Assembly (NCBI GenBank): GCA_016218825.1
Contig: JACRCV010000027.1
Span: 1-64,000, forward strand
Source of the DNA: Deltaproteobacteria bacterium
GTDB taxonomy: Bacteria > Myxococcota > XYA12-FULL-58-9
Direction of reading: 5' to 3'
Length of the DNA stretch: 64,000 nucleotides
Shown: positions 57,337-64,000 of the stretch, in pieces
How the letters are laid out: every line of letters begins with the position of its first letter
Numbering within the stretch: the first letter of the stretch is position 1
The notes under the pieces: generated by a model
The model's database searches: none
What the model was told of the DNA's origin: nothing
Seen by the model: the letters and a program-made list of their open reading frames with translations, nothing else
Program-made: the position numbers and the translations under genes

Positions 57337-57480
57337 ATCGAGTTCTCGGGCTTCGCCGATGTTGCCCGCCCCACCCGGGGGCGGGCCGAGAGCGGCGCCT
57401 GCCGCGCGACGCTCCGGGGTGGGGGTGGGGAGGACGGGCGCGAAGCGCCCGCCGGGAATCAAAAGAAGCGAGAACTCGAT
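57337..57480 (-). repeat. Dispersed hairpin repeat, copy R7 (most complete)
   Basis: A 144-bp element with perfect 12-bp terminal inverted repeats ATCGAGTTCTCG (57337-57348) and CGAGAACTCGAT (57469-57480). Inside are hairpin C (GCCCGCCCC 57364-57372 with GGGGCGGGC 57378-57386), hairpin B, the linker GGGGTGGGGGTGGGG (57416-57430), hairpin A (GGGCGC 57436-57441 with GCGCCC 57445-57450) and GGGAATCAA. It fills the 334-base divergent gap between the transporter and acyltransferase genes. The rest of that gap holds no gene. Confidence 0.85.
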
Positions 57481-57529
57481 CGCCTGTGCGTGGTTGACAG
57501 CCTCACGGGCCTCGGCTAGTTCGCCAGGC

Positions 57530-58417
57530 GTGGATCTCGCCACCGTCACCGCGCGTTTGTTGAAGCTTGCGACCAAGGTTTCGGACGAGGTCGGCAGCAT
57601 CATCTCGAACCCCGAGCTCGACGCCCGCATGGATCGCGTGCCCGCCAACCTCGGGCCCTACGGCGTCGACCCTTTCGGCTTCGATCCCGAGTACTTGAAG
57701 AAGTGCATGGGGATGGTGTCCTGGATCTATCACAACTACTTCCGCTGCCAGGTGTTCGGGGTCGCCAACGTCCCCGAGGGCCGTTGTCTGCTCGTCGGCA
57801 ACCACTCCGGGCAGCTGCCGTTCGACGCCGCGATGGTGTCGACCGCGGTGTTCCTGGAGCGCGAGCCGCCGCGCTTCGTGCGCAGCATGATCGAGCGCTT
57901 CGTGCCCGATACGCCCTTCATCTCGACCTTCATGGCGCGCTGCGGCCAGATCCTCGGCACCCCCGAGAACTGCCGCCGGGTGCTGTCGAACGGCGACGCG
58001 ATCTTGGTGTTCCCTGAAGGGGTGGGGGGGCTCAACAAGACCTGGCGGGATCGCTACCGGCTGCAGGAGTTCGGCCAGGGGTTCATGCGCCTGGCGATCG
58101 AGACCGCGAGCCCGATCGTGCCGGTGGCGGTGATCGGCGCCGAGGAGCAGGCGCCGACCTTCATCAACGCCAAGTTCATCGGCAAGCTCTTCGGCGTCCC
58201 GGCGTTTCCGATCACGCCGACGAACCCGCTGTTGCCGGTGGTCGGGCTGTTGCCCTACCCGACGCGCTATCGGATCTACTTCGGCAAGCCGCTGCAGTTC
58301 ACCGGCGACGCCAACGACGAGGACGAGGTGATCCTGAAGAAGGTCGATGAGGTGAAGGCGACGATGCAGGCCATGATCGACGACGGCCTGGCGGCGCGCG
58401 AGCACGTGTTCTGGTGA
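57530..58417 (+). CDS. PlsC-like phospholipid/glycerolipid acyltransferase
   Basis: A 295-residue acyltransferase of the PlsC/LPLAT superfamily, which transfers acyl groups to lysophosphatidate-like acceptors. The catalytic block is VGNHSGQLPFDAA (89-101), with His92 and Asp99. The acceptor-binding block is ILVFPEGVGGLNK (158-170). The spacing of His and Asp follows the 'NHSGQLPFD' subgroup. There is no clear membrane helix; the N-terminal 45 residues are helical. The start is the GTG at 57530, since the frame further upstream runs through R7. It lies 16 bases before the SDR gene. Confidence 0.88.
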   Translation: MDLATVTARLLKLATKVSDEVGSIISNPELDARMDRVPANLGPYGVDPFGFDPEYLKKCMGMVSWIYHNYFRCQVFGVANVPEGRCLLVGNHSGQLPFDAAMVSTAVFLEREPPRFVRSMIERFVPDTPFISTFMARCGQILGTPENCRRVLSNGDAILVFPEGVGGLNKTWRDRYRLQEFGQGFMRLAIETASPIVPVAVIGAEEQAPTFINAKFIGKLFGVPAFPITPTNPLLPVVGLLPYPTRYRIYFGKPLQFTGDANDEDEVILKKVDEVKATMQAMIDDGLAAREHVFW

Positions 58418-58433
58418 CGGCGAGGGAGAGCCT

Positions 58434-59372
58434 GTGCGAATTCTGATCACCGGCATAGCCGGGCGTCTCGGGAGACGGGTCGCGAACCGCCTACGGCGCA
58501 ACCATGAGGTGATCGGGATCGACCGCCGGCCCTGTCCGGCGCTGCCGACCGACATCGTCCACCATCGGGTGGACATCCGCCGCCGCCCGGCCGAGGACGT
58601 CTTCCGGCACGCCAAGATCGACGCCGTCATTCACCTCGGCATCATCCACAACTTCCGTATCCCCGCCGAGCAGCTCCACGCCAGAAACGTCATGGGCACC
58701 GAGACGCTCTTGAAGTACGTCAGCAAGTACAACGTCAAGAAGCTGGTGCTGCTGTCGAGCGGCGACGTCTACGGCGCGAGCGCCGAGAACAGCCAGTTCA
58801 TCGACGAGGACGTGCCGCTGATGGCGAGCCAGCGCTTCCCGGAGATCCGGGCGCTCGTGGCCGTGGACCGGATGGTGCAGTCGTTCTTCTGGCGCCACCA
58901 CGACATCGAGACCGTGATCCTGCGGCCGACCTTCATCGTCGGCCCGAACGTGCGCAACGCGCCGTCGAAGTACTTCCGCCTCCGGGTGATCCCGACCTTG
59001 ATGGGCTTCGACCCGATGGTGCAGCTGTTGCACGAGGACGACCTGCTACGGATGCTGGATGCGTCGTTGAAGCCCGGCCTGCGCGGCGTCTTCAACCTCG
59101 CCGGCACCGCCCCGGTGCCGCTGTCGAGGATCTTGAAGATCCTCGGCAAGCCGACCATCCCGGTTCCGGCGCCGATCGCGCGGGCGTTGCTCGAGCGGGC
59201 CTGGAAGTACCGGCTGACGTCGTTTCCGGCGCCGGAGCTCGATCACATCCGCTACAACACCGTCCTCGACACCAGCCGCGCCAAAGAGGTGCTCGGCATC
59301 GAGCCGGAGCGCAGCCTCTACGAGATCCTGGAGCCGTTCCGCGCCGAGGATCAGGCCGACTACACCGACTGA
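58434..59372 (+). CDS. NAD-binding extended SDR protein without visible Tyr-Lys pair
   Basis: A 312-residue epimerase/dehydratase-type SDR. The Rossmann motif is GIAGRLG (7-13), Asp30 ends the second strand, and SSGDVYGAS holds the active-site Ser region (108-116). At the place where YxxxK is expected the sequence is IRALVAVDRM, so the catalytic Tyr and Lys are not seen. The protein may therefore bind NAD and a lipid or quinone without classical catalysis. The start is a GTG at 58434 after GAGGGAGAG. Coupling with the acyltransferase gene suggests lipid metabolism. Confidence 0.8.
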   Translation: MRILITGIAGRLGRRVANRLRRNHEVIGIDRRPCPALPTDIVHHRVDIRRRPAEDVFRHAKIDAVIHLGIIHNFRIPAEQLHARNVMGTETLLKYVSKYNVKKLVLLSSGDVYGASAENSQFIDEDVPLMASQRFPEIRALVAVDRMVQSFFWRHHDIETVILRPTFIVGPNVRNAPSKYFRLRVIPTLMGFDPMVQLLHEDDLLRMLDASLKPGLRGVFNLAGTAPVPLSRILKILGKPTIPVPAPIARALLERAWKYRLTSFPAPELDHIRYNTVLDTSRAKEVLGIEPERSLYEILEPFRAEDQADYTD

Positions 59373-59375
59373 CGC

Positions 59376-60470
59376 CTACGTCTGCAGGGCGGCGCGGCGG
59401 CTGATCTCGAAGGCGATCGCCTGGTGCTCGAGACAACCGACGACCTCCTTGACCCGGGTCACCGGCGCCGCCGGCGCCTGAAAGCGGTCGCGCCAGGCGC
59501 GCGCCCGCGCTGCCGCGTTCCAGAGCTCGTCGTGGGTGATCGCCTGGCTCTCGGTGGCGGTCACCAGCCCCCGGTACAGCTCTTGGATGACCTCCGGGGC
59601 GTGGCAGGCGAGGAACACGTCGACGCCGGCCTTGAGCCCCATCGTCGCCATCGCGTGGACGTCGTAGTGGTCGTAGACCGCCTTCATCTCCAGGTCATCG
59701 CTGACGATGACGCCGCGAAACTGCAGCTCGCGGCGCAGCGGCGCCAGGGCCGGGACCGACAGGGTCGCCGGGCGATCCGGATCGAGCGCCTCGACCACCA
59801 CGTGCGCGGTCATGATGGCGCTGACGCCGGCCTTGGCCGCGGCCGCGAACGGCAGCCACTCGACCTCGCGCAGGCGCGACAGCTCGTGGCTCACCTTCGG
59901 CAGCGCCTTGTGGCTGTCGAGGTCGGTGTCGCCGTGGCCCGGGAAGTGCTTGCCGCAGGCCGCGATCCCCGCCGCCTGCAGCGCGCCGATGAACGCCGCG
60001 CCCTGGGTCGCGACCTCGGCGGCCGACGCCGAGAACGAGCGGTCGCCGATCACCGGGTTCTTGGGGTTGGTGTCGACGTCCAAGACCGGCGCGAAGTCGA
60101 CGTCGAAGCCGAGCGCCGAGAGCTCGCGGCCGAGCGCGGTCGCCATCGTCGCGGTGAGGGCGGTGTCGGCGGCGCGGCCGAGCGTCCGCATCGACGGCCA
60201 CTCTGTGGCGGGAGCGCGGACCCGTTGCACCCGGCCGCCCTCCTGGTCGACGGCGCAAAGCAGCCGGGCGCGCGGGTCGAAGAGCTTCAGCTCGCGGTTG
60301 AGCTCGGCGACCTGCAGCGGCGACTCGATGTTGCGGGCGAACAGGATCAACCCCAACGGCTTCACCTCGCGCAGGATCTCCTTGAGCTCGGCGGACAGCG
60401 TTTGCCCGTCGAAGCCGCAGATGATGGCGTGACCGGCAGCGGCGCGGATCTCTTCCCGGGTCTTGTACAT
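59376..60470 (-). CDS. nagZ: Beta-N-acetylhexosaminidase NagZ (GH3)
   Basis: A 364-residue glycoside hydrolase family 3 enzyme that removes GlcNAc from anhydro-muropeptides in cell-wall recycling. VDQEGGRVQR (74-83) binds substrate, and KHFPGHGDTDLDSH (174-187) carries the catalytic His-Asp loop typical of NagZ. Asp258 in VIVSDDLEMKAV is the nucleophile. It begins MYKTREEIR without a signal peptide, as expected for a cytosolic NagZ; a 32-codon upstream extension is rejected. It pairs functionally with mpl and the LD-carboxypeptidase in this region. It diverges from the 60565 gene across 94 bases. Confidence 0.94.
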   Translation of the reverse strand: MYKTREEIRAAAGHAIICGFDGQTLSAELKEILREVKPLGLILFARNIESPLQVAELNRELKLFDPRARLLCAVDQEGGRVQRVRAPATEWPSMRTLGRAADTALTATMATALGRELSALGFDVDFAPVLDVDTNPKNPVIGDRSFSASAAEVATQGAAFIGALQAAGIAACGKHFPGHGDTDLDSHKALPKVSHELSRLREVEWLPFAAAAKAGVSAIMTAHVVVEALDPDRPATLSVPALAPLRRELQFRGVIVSDDLEMKAVYDHYDVHAMATMGLKAGVDVFLACHAPEVIQELYRGLVTATESQAITHDELWNAAARARAWRDRFQAPAAPVTRVKEVVGCLEHQAIAFEISRRAALQT

Positions 60471-60564
60471 GGTGACGTCCCTCGAGGGCGGCGGGAGTAA
60501 AGCACGAAAGGGGCGTGCGGGCAGCCCCTTGGCGCGCACGCGCCCGCCCGTGTAGGATGAACCC

Positions 60565-61290
60565 ATGTCCGGTCGCGACCTCCTCTACAAACCCACGGTG
60601 CCGGTGCCGCTCCCCGAGGAGTCGAGCACCACGAAGCCGGCGGCCGACAAGGTCGGGGTCAAGGTCCCGCACGGTCGCGACCTGGGCGGCGTGCCCGGGG
60701 ACGGGCCGGTGCGAGCGCCGGTGGCGAAGGCGCCGACCGAACGCGCTTCGCCGCCGGCGTTCAAGGCGGCGTACTTCAACAAGGACATCTCGGGGGTCAA
60801 GGAAGCGAACCTCCGCCAGAGCAACCTCGCGGCGCTCCGGGGCGCCGAGGGCGCGAGCGATCTGAAGAAGGTGGTGCTGCCGCCGGCGATCGGCATCGAG
60901 ACCCCGGATCCGGCGCAGATCCGCCAGGCCGGGGAGCTGATGGGCCTGGACGGCGGGCTGGAGCTGAACCTGCAGACCTTCCTCGGGCGGCAGGGCGCCT
61001 TCGCCAAGGCCAAGGGCGTGACCGTCGAGATGATCGAGGAGCGCCTGCGGCAGCTCGAGGCGATGGTGACCGCGCGGCGCGCGGCGCTCGCCCGGATGCT
61101 CGCGGGGCGCGCCAAGGCCCGGGCGAGCTCGGTGACGCTCGAGCAGGCCGATGCCGCCAAAGGCAAGGCTCTCGACGAGACCGAAGACCTCGCCGCCGCC
61201 GGTGGGGACCTGGTGCGCCGGACCGCGGCCCAGGCCGAGGGCATGCACCTGCGGTTGGCGAAGGCGTTGGGCATCAAGAGGCAGAAGTAG
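60565..61290 (+). CDS. Hypothetical protein divergent from nagZ
   Basis: A 241-residue soluble protein of unknown family. The first about 65 residues are Pro/Lys-rich and likely disordered. Residues 70-130 are mixed, with a LRQSNLAALRGAEGASDL segment. Residues 135-240 are predicted helical, with IEERLRQLEAMVTARRAALA as a coiled-coil candidate and a basic end (IKRQK). AGGA precedes the ATG. It could be a myxobacterial structural or adaptor protein; no motif allows a function. Confidence 0.7.
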   Translation: MSGRDLLYKPTVPVPLPEESSTTKPAADKVGVKVPHGRDLGGVPGDGPVRAPVAKAPTERASPPAFKAAYFNKDISGVKEANLRQSNLAALRGAEGASDLKKVVLPPAIGIETPDPAQIRQAGELMGLDGGLELNLQTFLGRQGAFAKAKGVTVEMIEERLRQLEAMVTARRAALARMLAGRAKARASSVTLEQADAAKGKALDETEDLAAAGGDLVRRTAAQAEGMHLRLAKALGIKRQK

Positions 61291-61358
61291 CGCGACCGGT
61301 CAGAGTGATTCGCCGACGTCGCCGTCGATGAGCGCGAAAGGCGCGGTGCTGAGTCGTC

Positions 61359-62102
61359 GTGATTGATCTTCATTGTCATCTGTTGCCCGCGGTCGACGAC
61401 GGCGCGTTGAGCCTGGAGATGGCGGTGACGATGGCGCGCGCCCTCGCGGCCCGAGGCTATCAGACGATCGCGGCGTCGCCGCACATGGGCACCGGTCCGG
61501 GGGGCGACGTGGCGCTCGAGGTCGCGGCGGCCGCGAGAGCGCTGCTCGCGGCCGAGCTGCGGCGGCTCGACGTGGTGCTCGAGTTGGTGCCGAACGGCGA
61601 GCACTGGCTGTCGACGGAGCTCTTCGACCGGCTCGCGGCCGGGACCGCGGTGCCGATCGGTGGCGCGGGGCGCTGGCTGCTCGTCGAGGTGCCGTGGACC
61701 GGGATCCCGAACCTGGAGGACGTGATCTTTCGCTTGCAGACGAAAGGCTGGCGTCTGCTGCTCGCGCATCCGGAGCGGCTCGAGTCGCTGTCGCTCGAGC
61801 TGTTGCTGCGGCTGTCGGCGCGGGGGGTGCGGATGCAGTTGGAGCTCGGCAGCTTTGTTGGCATGTTCGGCGGCGACGCGGAGCACAAGGCCGAGCTGCT
61901 GATGCGAAAGGGTGTCGCGCACGTGCTGGCTACGGACATGCATCGCCCGGACAAGGCGAGTGAGTGGTTGGCGGCGGCGCTCACCGCGGTGCAGAGGCGT
62001 TTCGGGCTCGAGGCGCTGCGGCGCGGGACGGCCGACAACCCGCGGCTGATCCTCGACAACGGCGGCGCCGAGGCGGTCGCGCCTCTGGTGGAGGTCGCGT
62101 GA
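61359..62102 (+). CDS. CpsB/YwqE-like PHP-domain phosphatase
   Basis: A 247-residue metal-dependent phosphatase of the PHP family. It begins IDLHCHLLPAVDDGA (2-16), the H-x-H metal motif of CpsB/Wzb-type tyrosine phosphatases. ASPHMG (about 45-50), LAHPERLES (about 142-150) and ATDMHRPD (about 194-201) supply the other metal ligands. In capsule systems these enzymes dephosphorylate a Tyr autokinase. Such a kinase is not visible here, so the target is unknown. The start is GTG. The stop overlaps the next start (GTGA). Confidence 0.87.
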   Translation: MIDLHCHLLPAVDDGALSLEMAVTMARALAARGYQTIAASPHMGTGPGGDVALEVAAAARALLAAELRRLDVVLELVPNGEHWLSTELFDRLAAGTAVPIGGAGRWLLVEVPWTGIPNLEDVIFRLQTKGWRLLLAHPERLESLSLELLLRLSARGVRMQLELGSFVGMFGGDAEHKAELLMRKGVAHVLATDMHRPDKASEWLAAALTAVQRRFGLEALRRGTADNPRLILDNGGAEAVAPLVEVA

Positions 62103-63118
62103 AGCGAGCGCTGCGCCTCGGGATCAGTCTCGGTTTGAGCGGCCTGTTTCTGTGGTTCGCGTTTCACAACGTCGACCTCGACACGATGTGGGCGCAGCTG
62201 CGGCAGGTCCGGTGGTGGGCGGTGGTCGCGTTCGCGCTCCTGACCATGTTGATCCAGCTGTGCCGCATCTTGCGCTGGGAGGTGCTGGTCCGGCCGTTCG
62301 TCAAGATCTCGACCCCGACCCTGTTCCGGGTCTCCGGCCTCGGGCTGATGCTGATCATGGTGTTGCCGCTGCGCCTCGGCGAGTTCGCCCGACCTTACCT
62401 GTTGAAGAAGGAGACCGGGGCGCCGTTCTCGGCCGGGGTCGGCTCGGTGGTCGTCGAGCGGGCGATGGACGGCCTGCTGGTGACCGTGTTGTTCTTTCTC
62501 ACGACCTTCCTGCTCGGCGCCTCGCACCCGGTGCCGCGGCCGCTGATGGCGGCGGCGGTGGCGGCGCTACTGTTCTTCGCCGCGGTGACCGTGGTGATCA
62601 TCTTTGCCCTCATCACCGAGGCCCGCACCCTGGCGCTGGTGCGCCGTTTGGGGACGCCGTTGGCGCCGAGGCTCACCGAGCGCGCGGTCGGCATGCTCGG
62701 CGCGTTCGTGGTCGGGCTGCGCTCGCTCCCCGACGTCCGGGCCCTCGCGGTGTTCATCGGCTACACGTTGATTTACTGGGCCGCGAACGGCTGGGGCATG
62801 TACCTGGTGATGCGCGGCATGGGCTGGGACGTGCCGCTGTTGGCCGGCTTCACCATCGTCTGCGTGCTCGTCATCGGCATCATGATCCCGGCGGGCCCCG
62901 GTCACCTCGGCACCTTCCAAGGGGCGCTGTTGGCCGGGCTGTCGATCTTCAACATCGGCGCCTCCGAGGCCGCGGCCTACGGGATGGTCATCTATCCGCT
63001 GACGCTCCTGGTCATCATCGCCTTCGGCGTGCCCTATCTCTTCGGGCACGGCGGCGAGGTGTCCGAGATCATGCGGGCGTCGGCGGCGGCTGAAGAGGGC
63101 GCTGCCGGTCCAAGCTAG
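62099..63118 (+). CDS. Flippase-like (lysylphosphatidylglycerol synthase TM / UPF0104) membrane protein
   Basis: A 339-residue integral membrane protein with about eight hydrophobic helices. The pattern LRILRWEVLVRPF is near the second helix, LPLRLGEFARPYLL sits at residues 85-98 and IPAGPGHLGTFQGALLAG near residue 265; these are the conserved blocks of the MprF-type flippase / UPF0104 family. No synthase domain is attached. It is translationally coupled (GTGA) to the CpsB-like phosphatase, a pairing that hints at envelope polysaccharide or lipid export. It converges with the lyase gene across R8. Confidence 0.85.
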   Translation: MKRALRLGISLGLSGLFLWFAFHNVDLDTMWAQLRQVRWWAVVAFALLTMLIQLCRILRWEVLVRPFVKISTPTLFRVSGLGLMLIMVLPLRLGEFARPYLLKKETGAPFSAGVGSVVVERAMDGLLVTVLFFLTTFLLGASHPVPRPLMAAAVAALLFFAAVTVVIIFALITEARTLALVRRLGTPLAPRLTERAVGMLGAFVVGLRSLPDVRALAVFIGYTLIYWAANGWGMYLVMRGMGWDVPLLAGFTIVCVLVIGIMIPAGPGHLGTFQGALLAGLSIFNIGASEAAAYGMVIYPLTLLVIIAFGVPYLFGHGGEVSEIMRASAAAEEGAAGPS

Positions 63119-63136
63119 GTCGCCCTGCACCTGCTT

Positions 63137-63258
63137 TTGATTCCCGCGCCGCAGCTGCCGCGGCGCTCCCCACCCCCACTCCCCCAACCCCTCGCCCCCG
63201 GGTGGGGCGAGGGGCGCCGATCCATGAGCGCGGCCGAGAGCGGCCGCGCGGGAATCAA
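63137..63258 (+). repeat. Dispersed hairpin repeat, copy R8
   Basis: This copy fills the convergent gap between the flippase-like gene and the ammonia-lyase. It starts TTGATTCCCGCGC and ends with its exact reverse complement GCGCGGGAATCAA (63246-63258), because a second inverted hairpin A unit (GCGGCCG 63230-63236 with CGGCCGC 63241-63247) closes it. Hairpin A is GCGCCGC/GCGGCGC. Hairpin C is an 11-bp stem, CCCCTCGCCCC (63188-63198) with GGGGCGAGGGG (63204-63214). It may serve as a bidirectional terminator. Confidence 0.8.
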
Positions 63259-63270
63259 GAGATGAGCGGC

Positions 63271-64000
63271 CTAATCAGCCCACGAGCGCGCGAGCTTGCC
63301 GACGCTCGCCTCGACGGCGTCGAGGACGGTGCAGCGCTCGACGGCGGCGGCCATGTTGTTGTGGTCGTTGAACAACGGCCGATCGACGTCCAAGTGGCGG
63401 ACGGTCTCGCGCACCGCGGCGCGCGCCGCTTCTGTGCCTTTGCCGAAATGGAACTCGCGGAAGTCGAGGGCCTGCGCCGCGGCGATGAGCTCGATGGCCA
63501 ACACCCCGTGGGCGTTGGTCAGGATCTGCCGGGCCTTCAACGCCCCGTTCATCCCCATGCTGACGAAGTCCTCCTGGTCGGCGGCGGCGGGGATCGACTG
63601 GATGCAGGACGGCGTCGACAGGATGCGCTGCTCGACGATCAGCATGTCGGCGGTGTACTGGCTGAGCATGTGGCCGGAGAACATCCCGGCGCCCTTGGTC
63701 AAGAACGCCGGCAGGCCGACCGACAGCGCCGGGTTCAACAGCCGGTTCAGCCGGCGCTCCGAGAGCACGCTCACCATCGTCACCCCGGCGGCGACCGCGT
63801 CGATCGGCAGGCTCACCGGCGTGCCCTGAAAGTTGGCGCCGGTCAGCACCCGAGCCTCGCCGGGCAAGAAGATCGGGTTGTCGGCCACCGCGTTGAGCTC
63901 GATCTCCACCTGGGTGCGCGCCCAGCGCAGCGCGTCGCGCAACGCGCCGACCACCTGCGGCGTCGAGCGCAGCGAGTAGGCGTCTTGGACCTTGACCTTG
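63271..64000 (-). CDS. hutH: Histidine ammonia-lyase family, C-terminal part (cut by window end)
   Basis: The last about 243 residues of an aromatic amino acid ammonia-lyase; the start and the MIO-forming Ala-Ser-Gly loop lie beyond the window. Seen from the edge inward are VQDAYSLRSTPQVVGA, ELNAVADNPIF, HMLSQYTADMLIVEQ and SIPAAADQEDFVSMG, all standard blocks of HAL/PAL enzymes. HAL removes ammonia from histidine to give urocanate. With Ser where HutH often has Cys (SLRC), a related lyase or mutase (tyrosine, phenylalanine) cannot be fully excluded. The neighbours do not show other hut genes. Confidence 0.88.
   Translation of the reverse strand, partial: KVKVQDAYSLRSTPQVVGALRDALRWARTQVEIELNAVADNPIFLPGEARVLTGANFQGTPVSLPIDAVAAGVTMVSVLSERRLNRLLNPALSVGLPAFLTKGAGMFSGHMLSQYTADMLIVEQRILSTPSCIQSIPAAADQEDFVSMGMNGALKARQILTNAHGVLAIELIAAAQALDFREFHFGKGTEAARAAVRETVRHLDVDRPLFNDHNNMAAAVERCTVLDAVEASVGKLARSWAD

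Overview
The window is GC-rich chromosomal DNA with almost every gene using G or C at third positions. The gene content points to a Myxococcota-like (myxobacterial) deltaproteobacterium. That content includes many Cys-rich lipoproteins, two FHA proteins, tandem TolB-like paralogues, a TSP3-repeat OmpA protein, a 2463-residue Calx-beta lipoprotein and a tmRNA with the tag ANDNVELALAA. This is inferred from gene content; no taxonomic marker was searched.

Layout. 1-11.4 kb: Cys-rich lipoprotein, FHA-Yip1-like membrane protein, LiaF-like protein, class III cyclase-like protein, ABC1/UbiB kinase, YCII protein, RluA-type pseudouridine synthase, two tandem TolB-like proteins, DUF2203 protein, small lipoprotein. 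11.5-15.4 kb: putative zinc protease, an unknown gene, and a decayed island ending at the 3' end of ssrA (Fic protein, 41-codon HsdR stub, GIY-YIG nuclease remnant). 15.4-24.6 kb: PTS enzyme I, YchF, then a compact housekeeping operon dacA-cdaR-glmM-pdxJ-nnr-tsaE, which makes c-di-AMP, cell-wall precursor, vitamin B6, NAD(P)H repair and tRNA t6A. 24.7-30.2 kb: P5C dehydrogenase, AT-hook protein, Dam-family methylase, Thr-rich unknown, sulfotransferase. 30.2-45.7 kb: a 1562-residue protein with a transglutaminase-like triad, an AttH/CrtC-like lipoprotein, the Calx-beta giant and the OmpA protein. 45.7-63.1 kb: a zone rich in peptidoglycan and D-amino-acid enzymes (D-amino-acid PLP protein, M19 dipeptidase homologue, LD-carboxypeptidase, serine hydrolase, Mpl, NagZ), plus an FHA-GGDEF diguanylate cyclase, inositol phosphatase, OPA-type transporter, acyltransferase, SDR protein, CpsB-like phosphatase and a flippase-like membrane protein. 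63.3-64 kb: the C-terminal part of a histidine ammonia-lyase, cut by the window end.

The most unusual non-coding feature is a dispersed intergenic element (R1-R8, eight copies). It is built from hairpins flanking a C-rich linker (CTCCCCACCCCCACCCC). The stem sequences differ between copies but stay complementary, and the best copy (R7) has 12-bp perfect terminal inverted repeats. Four copies sit in convergent gene gaps, and two carry five runs of four or more G on one strand.

Three nucleotide-messenger enzymes lie within 45 kb: a class III cyclase-like protein, the c-di-AMP synthase and the c-di-GMP synthase. No CRISPR array, transposase, rRNA or ordinary tRNA gene was seen. CDS coordinates include the stop codon.
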